From Azohydromonas lata NBRC 102462 (GTDB lineage: Bacteria > Pseudomonadota > Gammaproteobacteria > Burkholderiales > Burkholderiaceae_C), in NCBI RefSeq assembly GCF_001571085.1, contig NZ_BCTC01000018.1, forward strand, positions 1 to 64,000: a stretch of DNA of 64,000 nt, written 5' to 3'. Below the pieces are notes generated by a model that had not been told where the DNA came from, searched no databases, and saw only the letters and a list, made by a program, of their open reading frames with translations. This document shows positions 26,617 through 34,595 of the stretch, piece by piece. Within the stretch, counting starts at the first letter, position 1; each line of letters starts with the position of its first letter. A program made the position numbers and the translations under genes.

Positions 26617-28680
26617 ATGAACAAGCTCGTGTCCGTGCTCGTGTGGCCGGTGGTGGCGCTCGTCGGCGCCTTCTCGTTCGCCACGCTGGCGCTGCACCGC
26701 GGCGAGGCCGTCAACGCGGTGTGGCTGGTGACGGCGGGGCTGTCCGTCTACTTCATCGCCTACCGCTTCTATTCCAAGTTCATCACCGAGCGCGCGCTGG
26801 GCCTGGACGACTCGCGGCCCACGCCCGCCATGCGCCACAACGACGGGCTGGACTACGTGCCCACCAACAAGTGGGTGCTCTACGGCCACCACTTCGCGGC
26901 CATCGCCGGCGCCGGCCCGCTGGTCGGCCCGGTGCTGGCGGCGCAGATGGGCTACCTGCCCGGCACGCTGTGGATTCTTTCCGGCGTGGTCATCGCCGGG
27001 GCGGTGCAGGACTTCATCGTGCTCTTCGCCTCGGTGCGGCGCGACGGCAAGTCGCTGGGCGAGATGATCAAGATGGAGCTGGGCCCGCTGGCCGGGACGC
27101 TGGCCTCCATAGGCGTGCTGGCCATCATGATCATCATCCTGGCCGTGCTGGCGCTGGTGGTGGTCAAGGCGCTCACGGGCAGCCCCTGGGGGCTGTTCAC
27201 CATCGCGGCCACCATCCCCATCGCGCTGCTCATGGGCATCTACATGCGCGTGATACGCCCGGGGCACGTGGGCGAGGCCTCGGCCTTCGGCGTGGTGCTG
27301 CTGCTGGGCTCCATCTTCCTGGGCCGCGTGGTGGCGGAAAGCCCGACGTGGGGGCCGATGTTCACGCTCAACGGGCCGCAACTGGCTTGGGCGCTCATCG
27401 TGTACGGCGCCATCGCCGCCAGCCTGCCGGTGTGGCTCATGCTCGCGCCGCGGGACTATCTGAGCACCTTCCTGAAGATAGGCACCATCGTTGCGCTCGC
27501 ACTCGGCATCTACTTCGTCGCGCCGCTGCTGAGCATGCCCAGCACCACGCGCTTCATTGACGGCAGCGGGCCGGTGTTCTCCGGCAAGCTTTTCCCCTTC
27601 CTCTTCATCACCATCGCCTGCGGCGCGGTCAGCGGCTTCCATTCGCTCATCTCGTCGGGCACGACGCCCAAGATGGTGGAGAAGGAGTCGCACATGCGGC
27701 TCATCGGCTTCGGCGGCATGCTGACCGAAAGCTTCGTCGCGCTGATGGCGCTCACCGCCGCCTGCGTGCTGGACCCGGGCATCTACTTCGCCATGAACGC
27801 GCCGGCAGCGGTCATAGGCACCACGGCGGAGAACGCGGCGCGGGTGATCTCGGAATGGGGCTTCGTCATCACGCCGGACGTGCTCACGCAGACGGCGCGC
27901 GACATCGGCGAATCCACCATCCTCTCCCGCGCCGGGGGCGCGCCCACGCTGGCCGTGGGCATGGCGCAGATCCTGGGGCAGGCCTTCGGCGGCAAGTCCA
28001 TGGAGGCGTTCTGGTACCACTTCGCCATCCTGTTCGAGGCCTTGTTCATCCTCACCGCGGTGGACGCGGGCACGCGCGTGGGCCGCTTCATGATCCAGGA
28101 CATGCTGGGCCACGTGTACAAGCCGTTCGGCAACACCGACAACCTCGTGGCCAACCTGCTGGCCACAGCGGCCTGCGTGGCGCTGTGGGGCTACTTCCTG
28201 TACCAGGGCGTGGTCGACCCGCTGGGCGGCATCAACACGCTGTGGCAGCTCTTCGGCGTGGGCAACCAGATGCTGGCGGGCATCGCGCTGCTGCTGTGCA
28301 CCACGGTGCTGGTGAAGATGAAGCGCGGGCGCTACGTGTGGATCACGCTCATCCCCACCGCATGGCTGCTGGTGACGACGCTCACGGCCGGGGTGCAGAA
28401 GATCTTCCATCCCTCGCCGTCCATCGGCTTCCTGGCGCTGGCCCACAAGTTCAGCGACGCGGCGGCGCAGGGCACGGTGCTGGCCCCCGCCAAGACCGTG
28501 GCGGAGATGCAGCGCGTGGCCTTCAACAACTACCTGGACGCGGTGGTGTGCGGCTTCTTCGTCCTGCTGGTGGTGGCGATGTGCTTCTTCGCGCTGCGCA
28601 CCTGCCTGCAGGCGCGGCGCAAGCCGCATCCGACGGCGCACGAGATTCCGCCCGTCTCCACGCGCCAGGCGGCCGTATGA
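26617..28680 (+). CDS. cstA: Carbon starvation / peptide-pyruvate transporter CstA (BtsT family)
   Basis: Protein of 687 residues with about 16-18 membrane helices across its length, typical of CstA and BtsT. Family strings seen are HHFAAIAGAGPLVGPVLAAQMGYLPG near residue 75, GAVQDFIVLFASVRRDGKSLGEM, SGFHSLISSGTTPKM and TAVDAGTRVGRFMIQD. These inner-membrane proteins take up pyruvate or peptides during nutrient limitation. The ATG at 26617 has a strong GGAGGAG site. The stop overlaps the start of the ybdD-like gene (ATGA), the usual pairing in proteobacteria. Confidence 0.95.
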   Translation: MNKLVSVLVWPVVALVGAFSFATLALHRGEAVNAVWLVTAGLSVYFIAYRFYSKFITERALGLDDSRPTPAMRHNDGLDYVPTNKWVLYGHHFAAIAGAGPLVGPVLAAQMGYLPGTLWILSGVVIAGAVQDFIVLFASVRRDGKSLGEMIKMELGPLAGTLASIGVLAIMIIILAVLALVVVKALTGSPWGLFTIAATIPIALLMGIYMRVIRPGHVGEASAFGVVLLLGSIFLGRVVAESPTWGPMFTLNGPQLAWALIVYGAIAASLPVWLMLAPRDYLSTFLKIGTIVALALGIYFVAPLLSMPSTTRFIDGSGPVFSGKLFPFLFITIACGAVSGFHSLISSGTTPKMVEKESHMRLIGFGGMLTESFVALMALTAACVLDPGIYFAMNAPAAVIGTTAENAARVISEWGFVITPDVLTQTARDIGESTILSRAGGAPTLAVGMAQILGQAFGGKSMEAFWYHFAILFEALFILTAVDAGTRVGRFMIQDMLGHVYKPFGNTDNLVANLLATAACVALWGYFLYQGVVDPLGGINTLWQLFGVGNQMLAGIALLLCTTVLVKMKRGRYVWITLIPTAWLLVTTLTAGVQKIFHPSPSIGFLALAHKFSDAAAQGTVLAPAKTVAEMQRVAFNNYLDAVVCGFFVLLVVAMCFFALRTCLQARRKPHPTAHEIPPVSTRQAAV

Positions 28681-28928
28681 GCGCGCCAGCGACCCCGGAC
28701 CAGGACGGCGGCGCCCAAGCCGCCGACGCCTTCACCAGCCTGGCCGCGCGCTGGCGCAGCGCGTGCAGCGCCTGCCGCCAGGTGTTCGGCATGCCGGACT
28801 ACGAGCGCTACCTCGCCCACGCCGCGGCCACGCACCCGGGCGAGCCCGTGCTCTCGCGCGAGGACTATTTCAAGCGCGCCATAGACCGCCGCTACGGCGG
28901 CGGCTCAGGCGGCATGCGCTGCTGCTGA
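28677..28928 (+). CDS. ybdD: YbdD/YjiX family small protein
   Basis: Protein of 83 residues. The core SACRQVFGMPDYERYLAHAAATHPGEP and FFKRAIDRRYGGG-like end (DYFKRAIDRRYGGG) are those of the YbdD/YjiX family, always found after cstA or btsT. An Ala/Asp-rich N-terminus of about 20 residues is extra. The function is not known, but it is thought to assist the transporter. The start overlaps the cstA stop by four bases. Confidence 0.9.
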   Translation: MSAPATPDQDGGAQAADAFTSLAARWRSACSACRQVFGMPDYERYLAHAAATHPGEPVLSREDYFKRAIDRRYGGGSGGMRCC

Positions 28929-29105
28929 GGGCTTGAGAGGGCGGGCTCGGCCAGGCGAGGCGTCTTCAGCGCCGCCGCCGTGGTGAAAGCTTTGCCCGCG
29001 CGCAGGGGCTGTTTGCCGGCCAGGCATTTTTGCAAGCCGCCGCAAGAGGTCGCTTGACGACCCCTTGCGCCCATGCTGCAATGCAGCAAACGTAATAGGC
29101 TGTAA

Positions 29106-29149
29106 CGCAACCCCGCCGCCAGGCAGTGAAGGCGTGCCTGGCGGTTGCG
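29106..29149 (+). promoter_or_regulatory. Strong hairpin upstream of the PHB-depolymerase-like gene
   Basis: The arms CGCAAC plus CGCCAGGCA (29106-29111, 29117-29125) pair with TGCCTGGCG plus GTTGCG (29135-29149), with a five-base bulge on the left side and a nine-base loop. It lies 55 bases before the gene start and has no following T-run, so it may be a 5'UTR structure rather than a terminator. The rest of the 28929-29203 gap shows no gene. Confidence 0.5.
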
Positions 29150-29203
29150 CATTCGGCCGGCGTGCCCATGCGCCGGCCCATTCGTTCCCCCTTGGAGAAG
29201 CCC

Positions 29204-30322
29204 ATGCTCGACACGATGGCCGCGCCGCCAGCCGATTCCCTGCCCAGCCTCAACGCCGACCTGAGCCAGTGCTCTGTGTCCGGCCTGTCGTCGGGCGCCT
29301 TCATGACGGTGCAGTTGCATCTGGCGCACTCGTCCCTGTTCGTGGGCGCGGGCGTGATCGCGGGTGGCCCGTACCGCAGCGCCGAGTCCTTCCGCGCCGC
29401 GGCGCCCATCGCGGACGACGCCTACCTGCTCAACGCGCTGTACGTGTGCATGAACCCGCTGACGCCCTACACCGGCCCGGATTCCGAGCGCCTGGTGGGC
29501 CTGGCGCGCGAGACGGAAAAGCGCGGGCTGATCGATCCGCTGTCCAACCTGGCCGGGCAGAAGGTCTACATCTTCACCGGCAGCGAGGACAAGGTGGTGG
29601 ACTCCTGCGTGGTGCGCACCACGCGCGCCTTCTACGAGGCGCTGGGCGTGGCCAACCAGGACATCGAGTTCGTGGACGACGTGCCCGCGGGCCACTCCAT
29701 CCTCACCAGCAACCTGGAGGACAACCCGATAGGCGAGAACCGGCCGCCCTACATCAACCGTTGGACGCACATGCAGAGCTGGGACATCCTGGACCACATC
29801 TATGGCCGGCTGGAGCGGCCCAAGCATGCGCCCACGGGCCGCATCGTGCGCTTCGACCAGCGCGAGTTCTTCAACCACGAGAACCGCGCCAGCATGAGCG
29901 CCTACGGCTACGCCTACGTGCCCAAGGCGGTGGAAGAAGGCGCGCCGTGCCGGGTGCACGTCGTCCTGCACGGCTGCATGCAGGGCTACAACTTCGTGCC
30001 CATGGAAAACGGCAAGATCAACCGCACGGGCGACGCGCCCTACGGCAACCGCTACTACACGACCACCGGCTACAACGAGCTGGCCGACGCCAACAACATC
30101 GTCGTGCTGTACCCCCAGGCCGAGAGCCGCAACGAAGCCGCGGTGCAGAACCCCAACGGCTGCTGGGACTGGTGGGGCTACACCTGCCCGCAAGTGGACT
30201 CGCCGGACTACTACTCGCAGCAGGCCATACAGATCAAGGCCATACACGGCATGCTGCAGCGCCTGGGCGGCAAGCACGCGCCCAAGGCGCGCCGCGACAA
30301 GCTTGCGGCCGCAACGGCCTGA
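29204..30322 (+). CDS. PHB depolymerase family esterase
   Basis: Protein of 372 residues from the ATG at 29204, which has GGAG six bases before it. It is an alpha/beta hydrolase of the Esterase_phb type. The nucleophile elbow is GLSSGAFM (Ser29), unusually close to the N-terminus. A second family string is VHVVLHGCMQGYNF near residue 255, and a CWDWWGY-type end precedes the final helix. There is no signal peptide, so it is either cytoplasmic or exported in another way. It lies just before a small helical protein that resembles phasins, which would fit intracellular PHA granules. Substrate is inferred from family only. Confidence 0.82.
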   Translation: MLDTMAAPPADSLPSLNADLSQCSVSGLSSGAFMTVQLHLAHSSLFVGAGVIAGGPYRSAESFRAAAPIADDAYLLNALYVCMNPLTPYTGPDSERLVGLARETEKRGLIDPLSNLAGQKVYIFTGSEDKVVDSCVVRTTRAFYEALGVANQDIEFVDDVPAGHSILTSNLEDNPIGENRPPYINRWTHMQSWDILDHIYGRLERPKHAPTGRIVRFDQREFFNHENRASMSAYGYAYVPKAVEEGAPCRVHVVLHGCMQGYNFVPMENGKINRTGDAPYGNRYYTTTGYNELADANNIVVLYPQAESRNEAAVQNPNGCWDWWGYTCPQVDSPDYYSQQAIQIKAIHGMLQRLGGKHAPKARRDKLAAATA

Positions 30323-30362
30323 GCCGGCGCAACGACCGCTTCAACTCCTTGCACGCACGACG

Positions 30363-30890
30363 ATGAGCACCGTACAGAACACGATGATGAAGGCCCGCGG
30401 CTCGCGGGCCGACGACTGGCTCAAGGCCCAGATCGAGGCAGCCAAGGCCGCCATGCCCGACGCCCAGGACCCGGCGCGGGTACCGCTGCCCCTGGTGCCG
30501 CTGGCGCAACTGCAGATGCTGCAAAGCACGCTGGCGCACGAGGCCTCCGGCTACGCCTCGCGGGCCGCGGAGGCCGGCGCCGCGCTGCCCTCGCTGGCCA
30601 ACGACCCCAACGCCGCCCAGGAAGCCTGGGCCCTGGCCGGCGCGGCGGTGCAGCGCTGGTGGTCGGTGCAGGCGCAAAGCGTCAGGGACTGGGTCGAGCT
30701 GGGCAAGGAAATGGGCGAGCTCAAGCAGGCGCGCAGCGTCTCCAACTACCTGTCCATGCAGATCAACTACACCGAACAGGCGCAGGCCAACGTGTCGAGC
30801 TGGCAGCTCAACATGGCCGAGTGGATGGACGCGGTGATGGTGGACACCGGCTGGTGGCTGGCCCGCAAGCGGGCGCAGGCGCGGGGCTGA
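30363..30890 (+). CDS. Small helical protein, phasin-like
   Basis: Protein of 175 residues, not firmly recognised. It is almost fully helical and Ala-rich, with amphipathic stretches (AGAAVQRWWSVQAQSVRDWVEL, QARSVSNYLSMQINYTEQAQANV) and no signal peptide or membrane helix. It lies 40 bases after the PHB-depolymerase-like gene on the same strand. Size, composition and place suggest a protein that coats PHA granules, but no phasin signature was seen. Confidence 0.6.
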   Translation: MSTVQNTMMKARGSRADDWLKAQIEAAKAAMPDAQDPARVPLPLVPLAQLQMLQSTLAHEASGYASRAAEAGAALPSLANDPNAAQEAWALAGAAVQRWWSVQAQSVRDWVELGKEMGELKQARSVSNYLSMQINYTEQAQANVSSWQLNMAEWMDAVMVDTGWWLARKRAQARG

Positions 30891-30912
30891 CGGCACCAGC
30901 GGCGCTCGCGCG

Positions 30913-32064
30913 TCAGCGCGCGGGCGCCGTCTGCAGCTCCACCACCACGCCGGCGTGGTCCGAGGGCCACAGGCCGGCCGAGGTGCGGTCCGCTGCCGCG
31001 GCACCCGCCAGGCGGGCGGCACGCGGCTGCACCGCGCCGCGCAGCCACAGCACGTCGCTGCGGCGCGAGAGCTGCGGGTCCGTGTCGTCCATGGACGGCG
31101 CCCGGCAGCAGGTGGCGCCCAACTGCGCCGGCTGGGCCTGCGCCCAGGCGTCGCGCCAGCCCGCGGCCAGGAAGTCCGCCTGCAGCTCGTCCGGCGGCGG
31201 CGGCGCGGCCGGGACGGTGCTGGACAAGGCCAGCGCCACGGGCAGCGGGCTGGATTCGGCCAGCGCGCGCAGCAGCTCGCCGTCCTGGCGGCGCTCGTCC
31301 GGCGTGAACGGGTCCAGCCGCGCGAGCTGCGCGCTCACGAAGCGCAGGGCACCGCCCGGCAGCCGCACATCCACCGACACCCAGGCGCGCCCGCCCGGCC
31401 ACACGCCCACCTGCGCCGTGCCCGGCGCGGCGGCCAGGGCCGGCGGCGGCGCCGGGGCGTCCAGGCGGCCCCGCTGCGGGCGGGCAGTGGCGCCGCGCGG
31501 CAGGTCGGCGCGCTCCAGGATCACCACGCGCTCGCTGGCCTGCACGCAGCGCAGCTCGCCCGGCGCCGGCCGCGCGGGCAGCGGCGGCAGCTCGAACTGC
31601 GCGGCCTGCACCGCCACGCGGTAGGGCCGGCCCAACGCGCGCAGCGACTGCAGCAGTGCCGCGAGCATGTCGATTTCCACCTTCATCGGCCCGCAGCGCA
31701 GGCCGTGCAGGGCCAGCGTGCCGGTGGACCAGCGGCCCAGCGCCTGCACGGCCACCAGGTGCGGCGCGGCCTGGGCCACTTGGGCCGCCAGCGCGCGCAT
31801 GCGTGCGTGCGGCTGCGTGGCGCGCACCTCGCGCAGCACGCGGCCGGCGGCGTCCACGTAGGTCAGCAGGTCCACCGAGAAGAACAGCGGCGTCCAGGCC
31901 GTGCCCGCGCCGGCGTTGTAGGTCATCACGCGCAGCGGGCCGGCGTCCGCGGCCGGTTGAAGCGCTTCAGGCGGCTGCGGCTGGGCCCGCGCCGCCGGCA
32001 GGCCCAGCGCCAGCGCCGCGGCCACCAGGGCGGCCGGCCCCGGGCGGCGGCGGTTTCCGGTCAT
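30913..32064 (-). CDS. Secreted endonuclease/exonuclease/phosphatase-fold protein, divergent copy
   Basis: Protein of 383 residues with a signal peptide (VAAALALGLPAARA). The fold is recognised by LRVMTYNAG near residue 45 (Asn50) and SDHAGVVVEL at the end. The metal-binding Glu expected after the second strand is replaced: the string is LVAVQALGRW, with Ala at residue 108. The segment that normally carries the GDFN motif is also unrecognisable (VALALSSTVPA). It is a paralogue of the next gene and lies 161 bases from it in tandem, which points to gene duplication. Loss of the Glu and of the Asp-Asn motif suggests that it is inactive as a nuclease or phosphatase. It could bind a ligand instead. 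Confidence 0.8.
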   Translation of the reverse strand: MTGNRRRPGPAALVAAALALGLPAARAQPQPPEALQPAADAGPLRVMTYNAGAGTAWTPLFFSVDLLTYVDAAGRVLREVRATQPHARMRALAAQVAQAAPHLVAVQALGRWSTGTLALHGLRCGPMKVEIDMLAALLQSLRALGRPYRVAVQAAQFELPPLPARPAPGELRCVQASERVVILERADLPRGATARPQRGRLDAPAPPPALAAAPGTAQVGVWPGGRAWVSVDVRLPGGALRFVSAQLARLDPFTPDERRQDGELLRALAESSPLPVALALSSTVPAAPPPPDELQADFLAAGWRDAWAQAQPAQLGATCCRAPSMDDTDPQLSRRSDVLWLRGAVQPRAARLAGAAAADRTSAGLWPSDHAGVVVELQTAPAR

Positions 32065-32225
32065 GAATGCAAGTCCTTTCCGATGGCGGGCCGCCGCACG
32101 GGGGCCGTGCGGCGGCGGGGCGCCATGGTGCCCGCGCGGGGGCAGGCGGCGCCTTGAGCGGCGTCAAGCGGAACCAGGGCGGGACGGAGCGCGGACCGCA
32201 GCGCTCCCGGGGGCGCCGCGCGGCG

Positions 32226-33338
32226 TCAGGGCGCCGTGTCCGGCACCACCTGGGCCATCACGCCGGCGTGGTCCGAGGGCCACAGGCCGGTGGGCGTGCG
32301 CGTTTCGTTCCAGGCGCCCACCAGGCTGAGCCGCGGCGCCTGCACCGCGCCGCGCAGCAACACCAGGTCCGTGCGGCTGGACAGGCGCGAGAAGCGGTTG
32401 TCCAACGACGGCGCCTGGCAGCAGGTGTAGCCGGCCAGGCCCGGGTGGCGCAGCTGCCAGGCATCGATCCAGCCGGCGGCGATGAAGTCGGTGTAGACGT
32501 CATCGGCCGGGGCCGGCGCGGCCTGCGCGTTGGCCGAGAAAGCCAGCACCACGGGCAGCGCACCGGTGGCGCCCACGGCGCGCAGCGCGGCACCGTTGTC
32601 GCGGCGGCGCTGGGCGTCGCGCTCGTCCAGTTGCGCGCCCAACAGGCGCAGCCAGCGGCCGCTCAGCTGCGCCTCCACCGACACCCAGGCCTGCCCCGTG
32701 GGCACGGTGCCCACGGGCGCCGGCGTGCCGCTGCCGTCGTCCTGGGGCTGTGCGGGCGCGTCCAGCCGGCCCGCGCGCGGATTGCGCCACTGGAAGACGG
32801 TGTTGGAGAGCCCGGCGCGGGCCAGGATCACGTTGCGGCCGAGCACCTGCACGCACTGCAGCGCGCCCTCGCCGAACCGGCCCAGCAGCGGCCGCGGGTT
32901 GAAGGCCGCCACCTGCGCGGCCACGCGGTAGTCCAGGCCCTGGGCGCGTAGCGCCTCGCGCAGGTCCTGCAGCATGTCCAGGCTCACCGTGCCCGCGGCG
33001 CAACGGCCGGTGGCCGGGTTGAACGGTGCGGTCTTCCAGCGGTTGAGCTCCTGCAGGCTCACCAGCGCGGGGCGCACCTTGGCAATCTGCGCCGCCACGG
33101 CGCGCATGCGCGCCGCGGGCTGCGTGGCCTGCACCTGGCGCAGCGTCTGGGCCACGGCCAGGTGGTAGCTCTCGGCATCGCGGGCGCGCAGCAGCGCGGC
33201 GAAATCCGTGCCCTGGCCGGCGTTGTAGGTCATCACGCCCAAGGTGCTGCCGGTGTCCGTCTGGGCCTGGCCGGCCATGGGCCAGGCGGCGACGGCGGCC
33301 AGCATGGCCAGGACCCTCCCGCGAAATCGCTTGTGCAT
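32226..33338 (-). CDS. Secreted endonuclease/exonuclease/phosphatase-fold protein
   Basis: Protein of 370 residues with a signal peptide (MLAAVAAWPMAGQA). Family elements are GVMTYNAGQG (Asn39), LVSLQELNRW (metal-binding Glu97) and the C-terminal SDHAGVMAQV with the catalytic Asp-His. The usual GDFN segment appears as LAFSANAQ, so it keeps only Asn. A conserved Cys pair occurs in GYTCCQAPSLD. Such enzymes cut nucleic acids or phosphoesters, and a periplasmic place is expected. The start at 33338 gives the signal peptide. The downstream paralogue at 30913-32064 has lost the Glu. Confidence 0.83.
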   Translation of the reverse strand: MHKRFRGRVLAMLAAVAAWPMAGQAQTDTGSTLGVMTYNAGQGTDFAALLRARDAESYHLAVAQTLRQVQATQPAARMRAVAAQIAKVRPALVSLQELNRWKTAPFNPATGRCAAGTVSLDMLQDLREALRAQGLDYRVAAQVAAFNPRPLLGRFGEGALQCVQVLGRNVILARAGLSNTVFQWRNPRAGRLDAPAQPQDDGSGTPAPVGTVPTGQAWVSVEAQLSGRWLRLLGAQLDERDAQRRRDNGAALRAVGATGALPVVLAFSANAQAAPAPADDVYTDFIAAGWIDAWQLRHPGLAGYTCCQAPSLDNRFSRLSSRTDLVLLRGAVQAPRLSLVGAWNETRTPTGLWPSDHAGVMAQVVPDTAP

Positions 33339-33623
33339 GCTCGATGCTCCTCGCACGCTGACCGCCGCCACGCGTGCTTGCCGGCGGCGCAGCGTGAGGA
33401 TGGTGGCGCGGGGGCCTGGCGGCGGGTGATTCCAGGCGTTTCCACCACGGGGCGGGCTCAGCGAACCCACCCCTGCACGTGGATGGCGCTGGACAGCACC
33501 GTGCGAAGGGCGGGCCTTTGCGGGTTGTCGCCGACGCGTTGTGCATGGGCCCCGCCCCTGCGCAGCGTTTGCACTCAAGCCGCCTACCATGGCCGCCCGT
33601 CCACAACCACCTGAGCCGCCGCC

Positions 33624-34595
33624 ATGCCGCCGACCCCACCCACCGCCTCCACCACGCCGCACGCCCCCGCGGGCGGCGCGCCGGCCACGCGCATCGCCGT
33701 CATGGGGGCCGGCGCCGTGGGCTGCTTCTATGGCGCGCTGCTGGCGCGCGCGGGGCACGAGGTGGTGCTCATAGGCCGGCCGCAGCACGTGCAGGCCGTG
33801 CGCGAACAAGGCCTTCGGCTGGAAATGCAAGGTTTCGATGGACATCTGCGCGTGGAGGCCGACACCGACGCCGCCGCCGTGCGCGGCGCCTCGCTGGTGC
33901 TGTTCACGGTGAAGTCCACCGACACCGAAACGGCCGCGGCGCAGCTCGCGCCGCACCTGTCACCGGATGCGGTGCTGCTGTCGATGCAGAACGGCGTGGA
34001 CAACGCCGAGCGGCTGCGTGCCGCGCTGCCCGCGCACGAGGTGGCGGCCACGGTGGTCTACGTGGCCACCGGCATGGCCGGGCCCGGGCACGTGCGCCAC
34101 TTCGGCCGCAACGAGCTGGTCCTGGAGCCCGGCCGCCGCAGCGAGGCGGTGGCGCAACTGCTGCGCGAGGCCGGCATCCCGACGGAGGTGTCGGACGACG
34201 TGCGCGGCGCGCTGTGGGCCAAGCTGGTCATCAACTGCGCCTACAACGCGCTGTCGGCCATCACGCAAATGCCCTACGGCCGCCTGGCGCAGGGCGAGGG
34301 CGTGCCGGCAGCGCTGGACGACGTGGTGGCCGAGTGCCTGGCCGTGGCCGCCGCCGACGGCGTGCAGGTGCCCGGCGACCTCCACGCCGCCGTGCGCCGC
34401 ATCGCGTCGACCATGCCGGGCCAGGTCTCCTCCACGGCGCAGGACGTGGCCCGCGGCAAGCCCAGCGAAATCGACCACCTCAACGGCTACGTGCTGCGCC
34501 GCGGCGCCGCGCTGGGCATTCCCACCCCGGTCAACCGGCTGCTGCACGCGCTGGTGAAGCTGCTGGAGGGGCGCTGCGCCGTCACGACAGCTTGA
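33624..34595 (+). CDS. panE: 2-dehydropantoate 2-reductase (PanE/ApbA family)
   Basis: Protein of 323 residues. It reduces ketopantoate to pantoate with NADPH for pantothenate and coenzyme A. An N-terminal Pro-rich tail of about 20 residues precedes the Rossmann motif MGAGAVGCFYGALLARAGHEV. Other family elements are FTVKSTDTETA, SMQNGVDNAERL and the C-terminal ALWAKLVINCAYNALSAITQ with the catalytic Lys. The gene converges on the galactose-oxidase-like gene, and the ends overlap by about 14 bases. Related reductases of this family act on other 2-oxo acids, so the substrate is inferred. Confidence 0.88.
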   Translation: MPPTPPTASTTPHAPAGGAPATRIAVMGAGAVGCFYGALLARAGHEVVLIGRPQHVQAVREQGLRLEMQGFDGHLRVEADTDAAAVRGASLVLFTVKSTDTETAAAQLAPHLSPDAVLLSMQNGVDNAERLRAALPAHEVAATVVYVATGMAGPGHVRHFGRNELVLEPGRRSEAVAQLLREAGIPTEVSDDVRGALWAKLVINCAYNALSAITQMPYGRLAQGEGVPAALDDVVAECLAVAAADGVQVPGDLHAAVRRIASTMPGQVSSTAQDVARGKPSEIDHLNGYVLRRGAALGIPTPVNRLLHALVKLLEGRCAVTTA

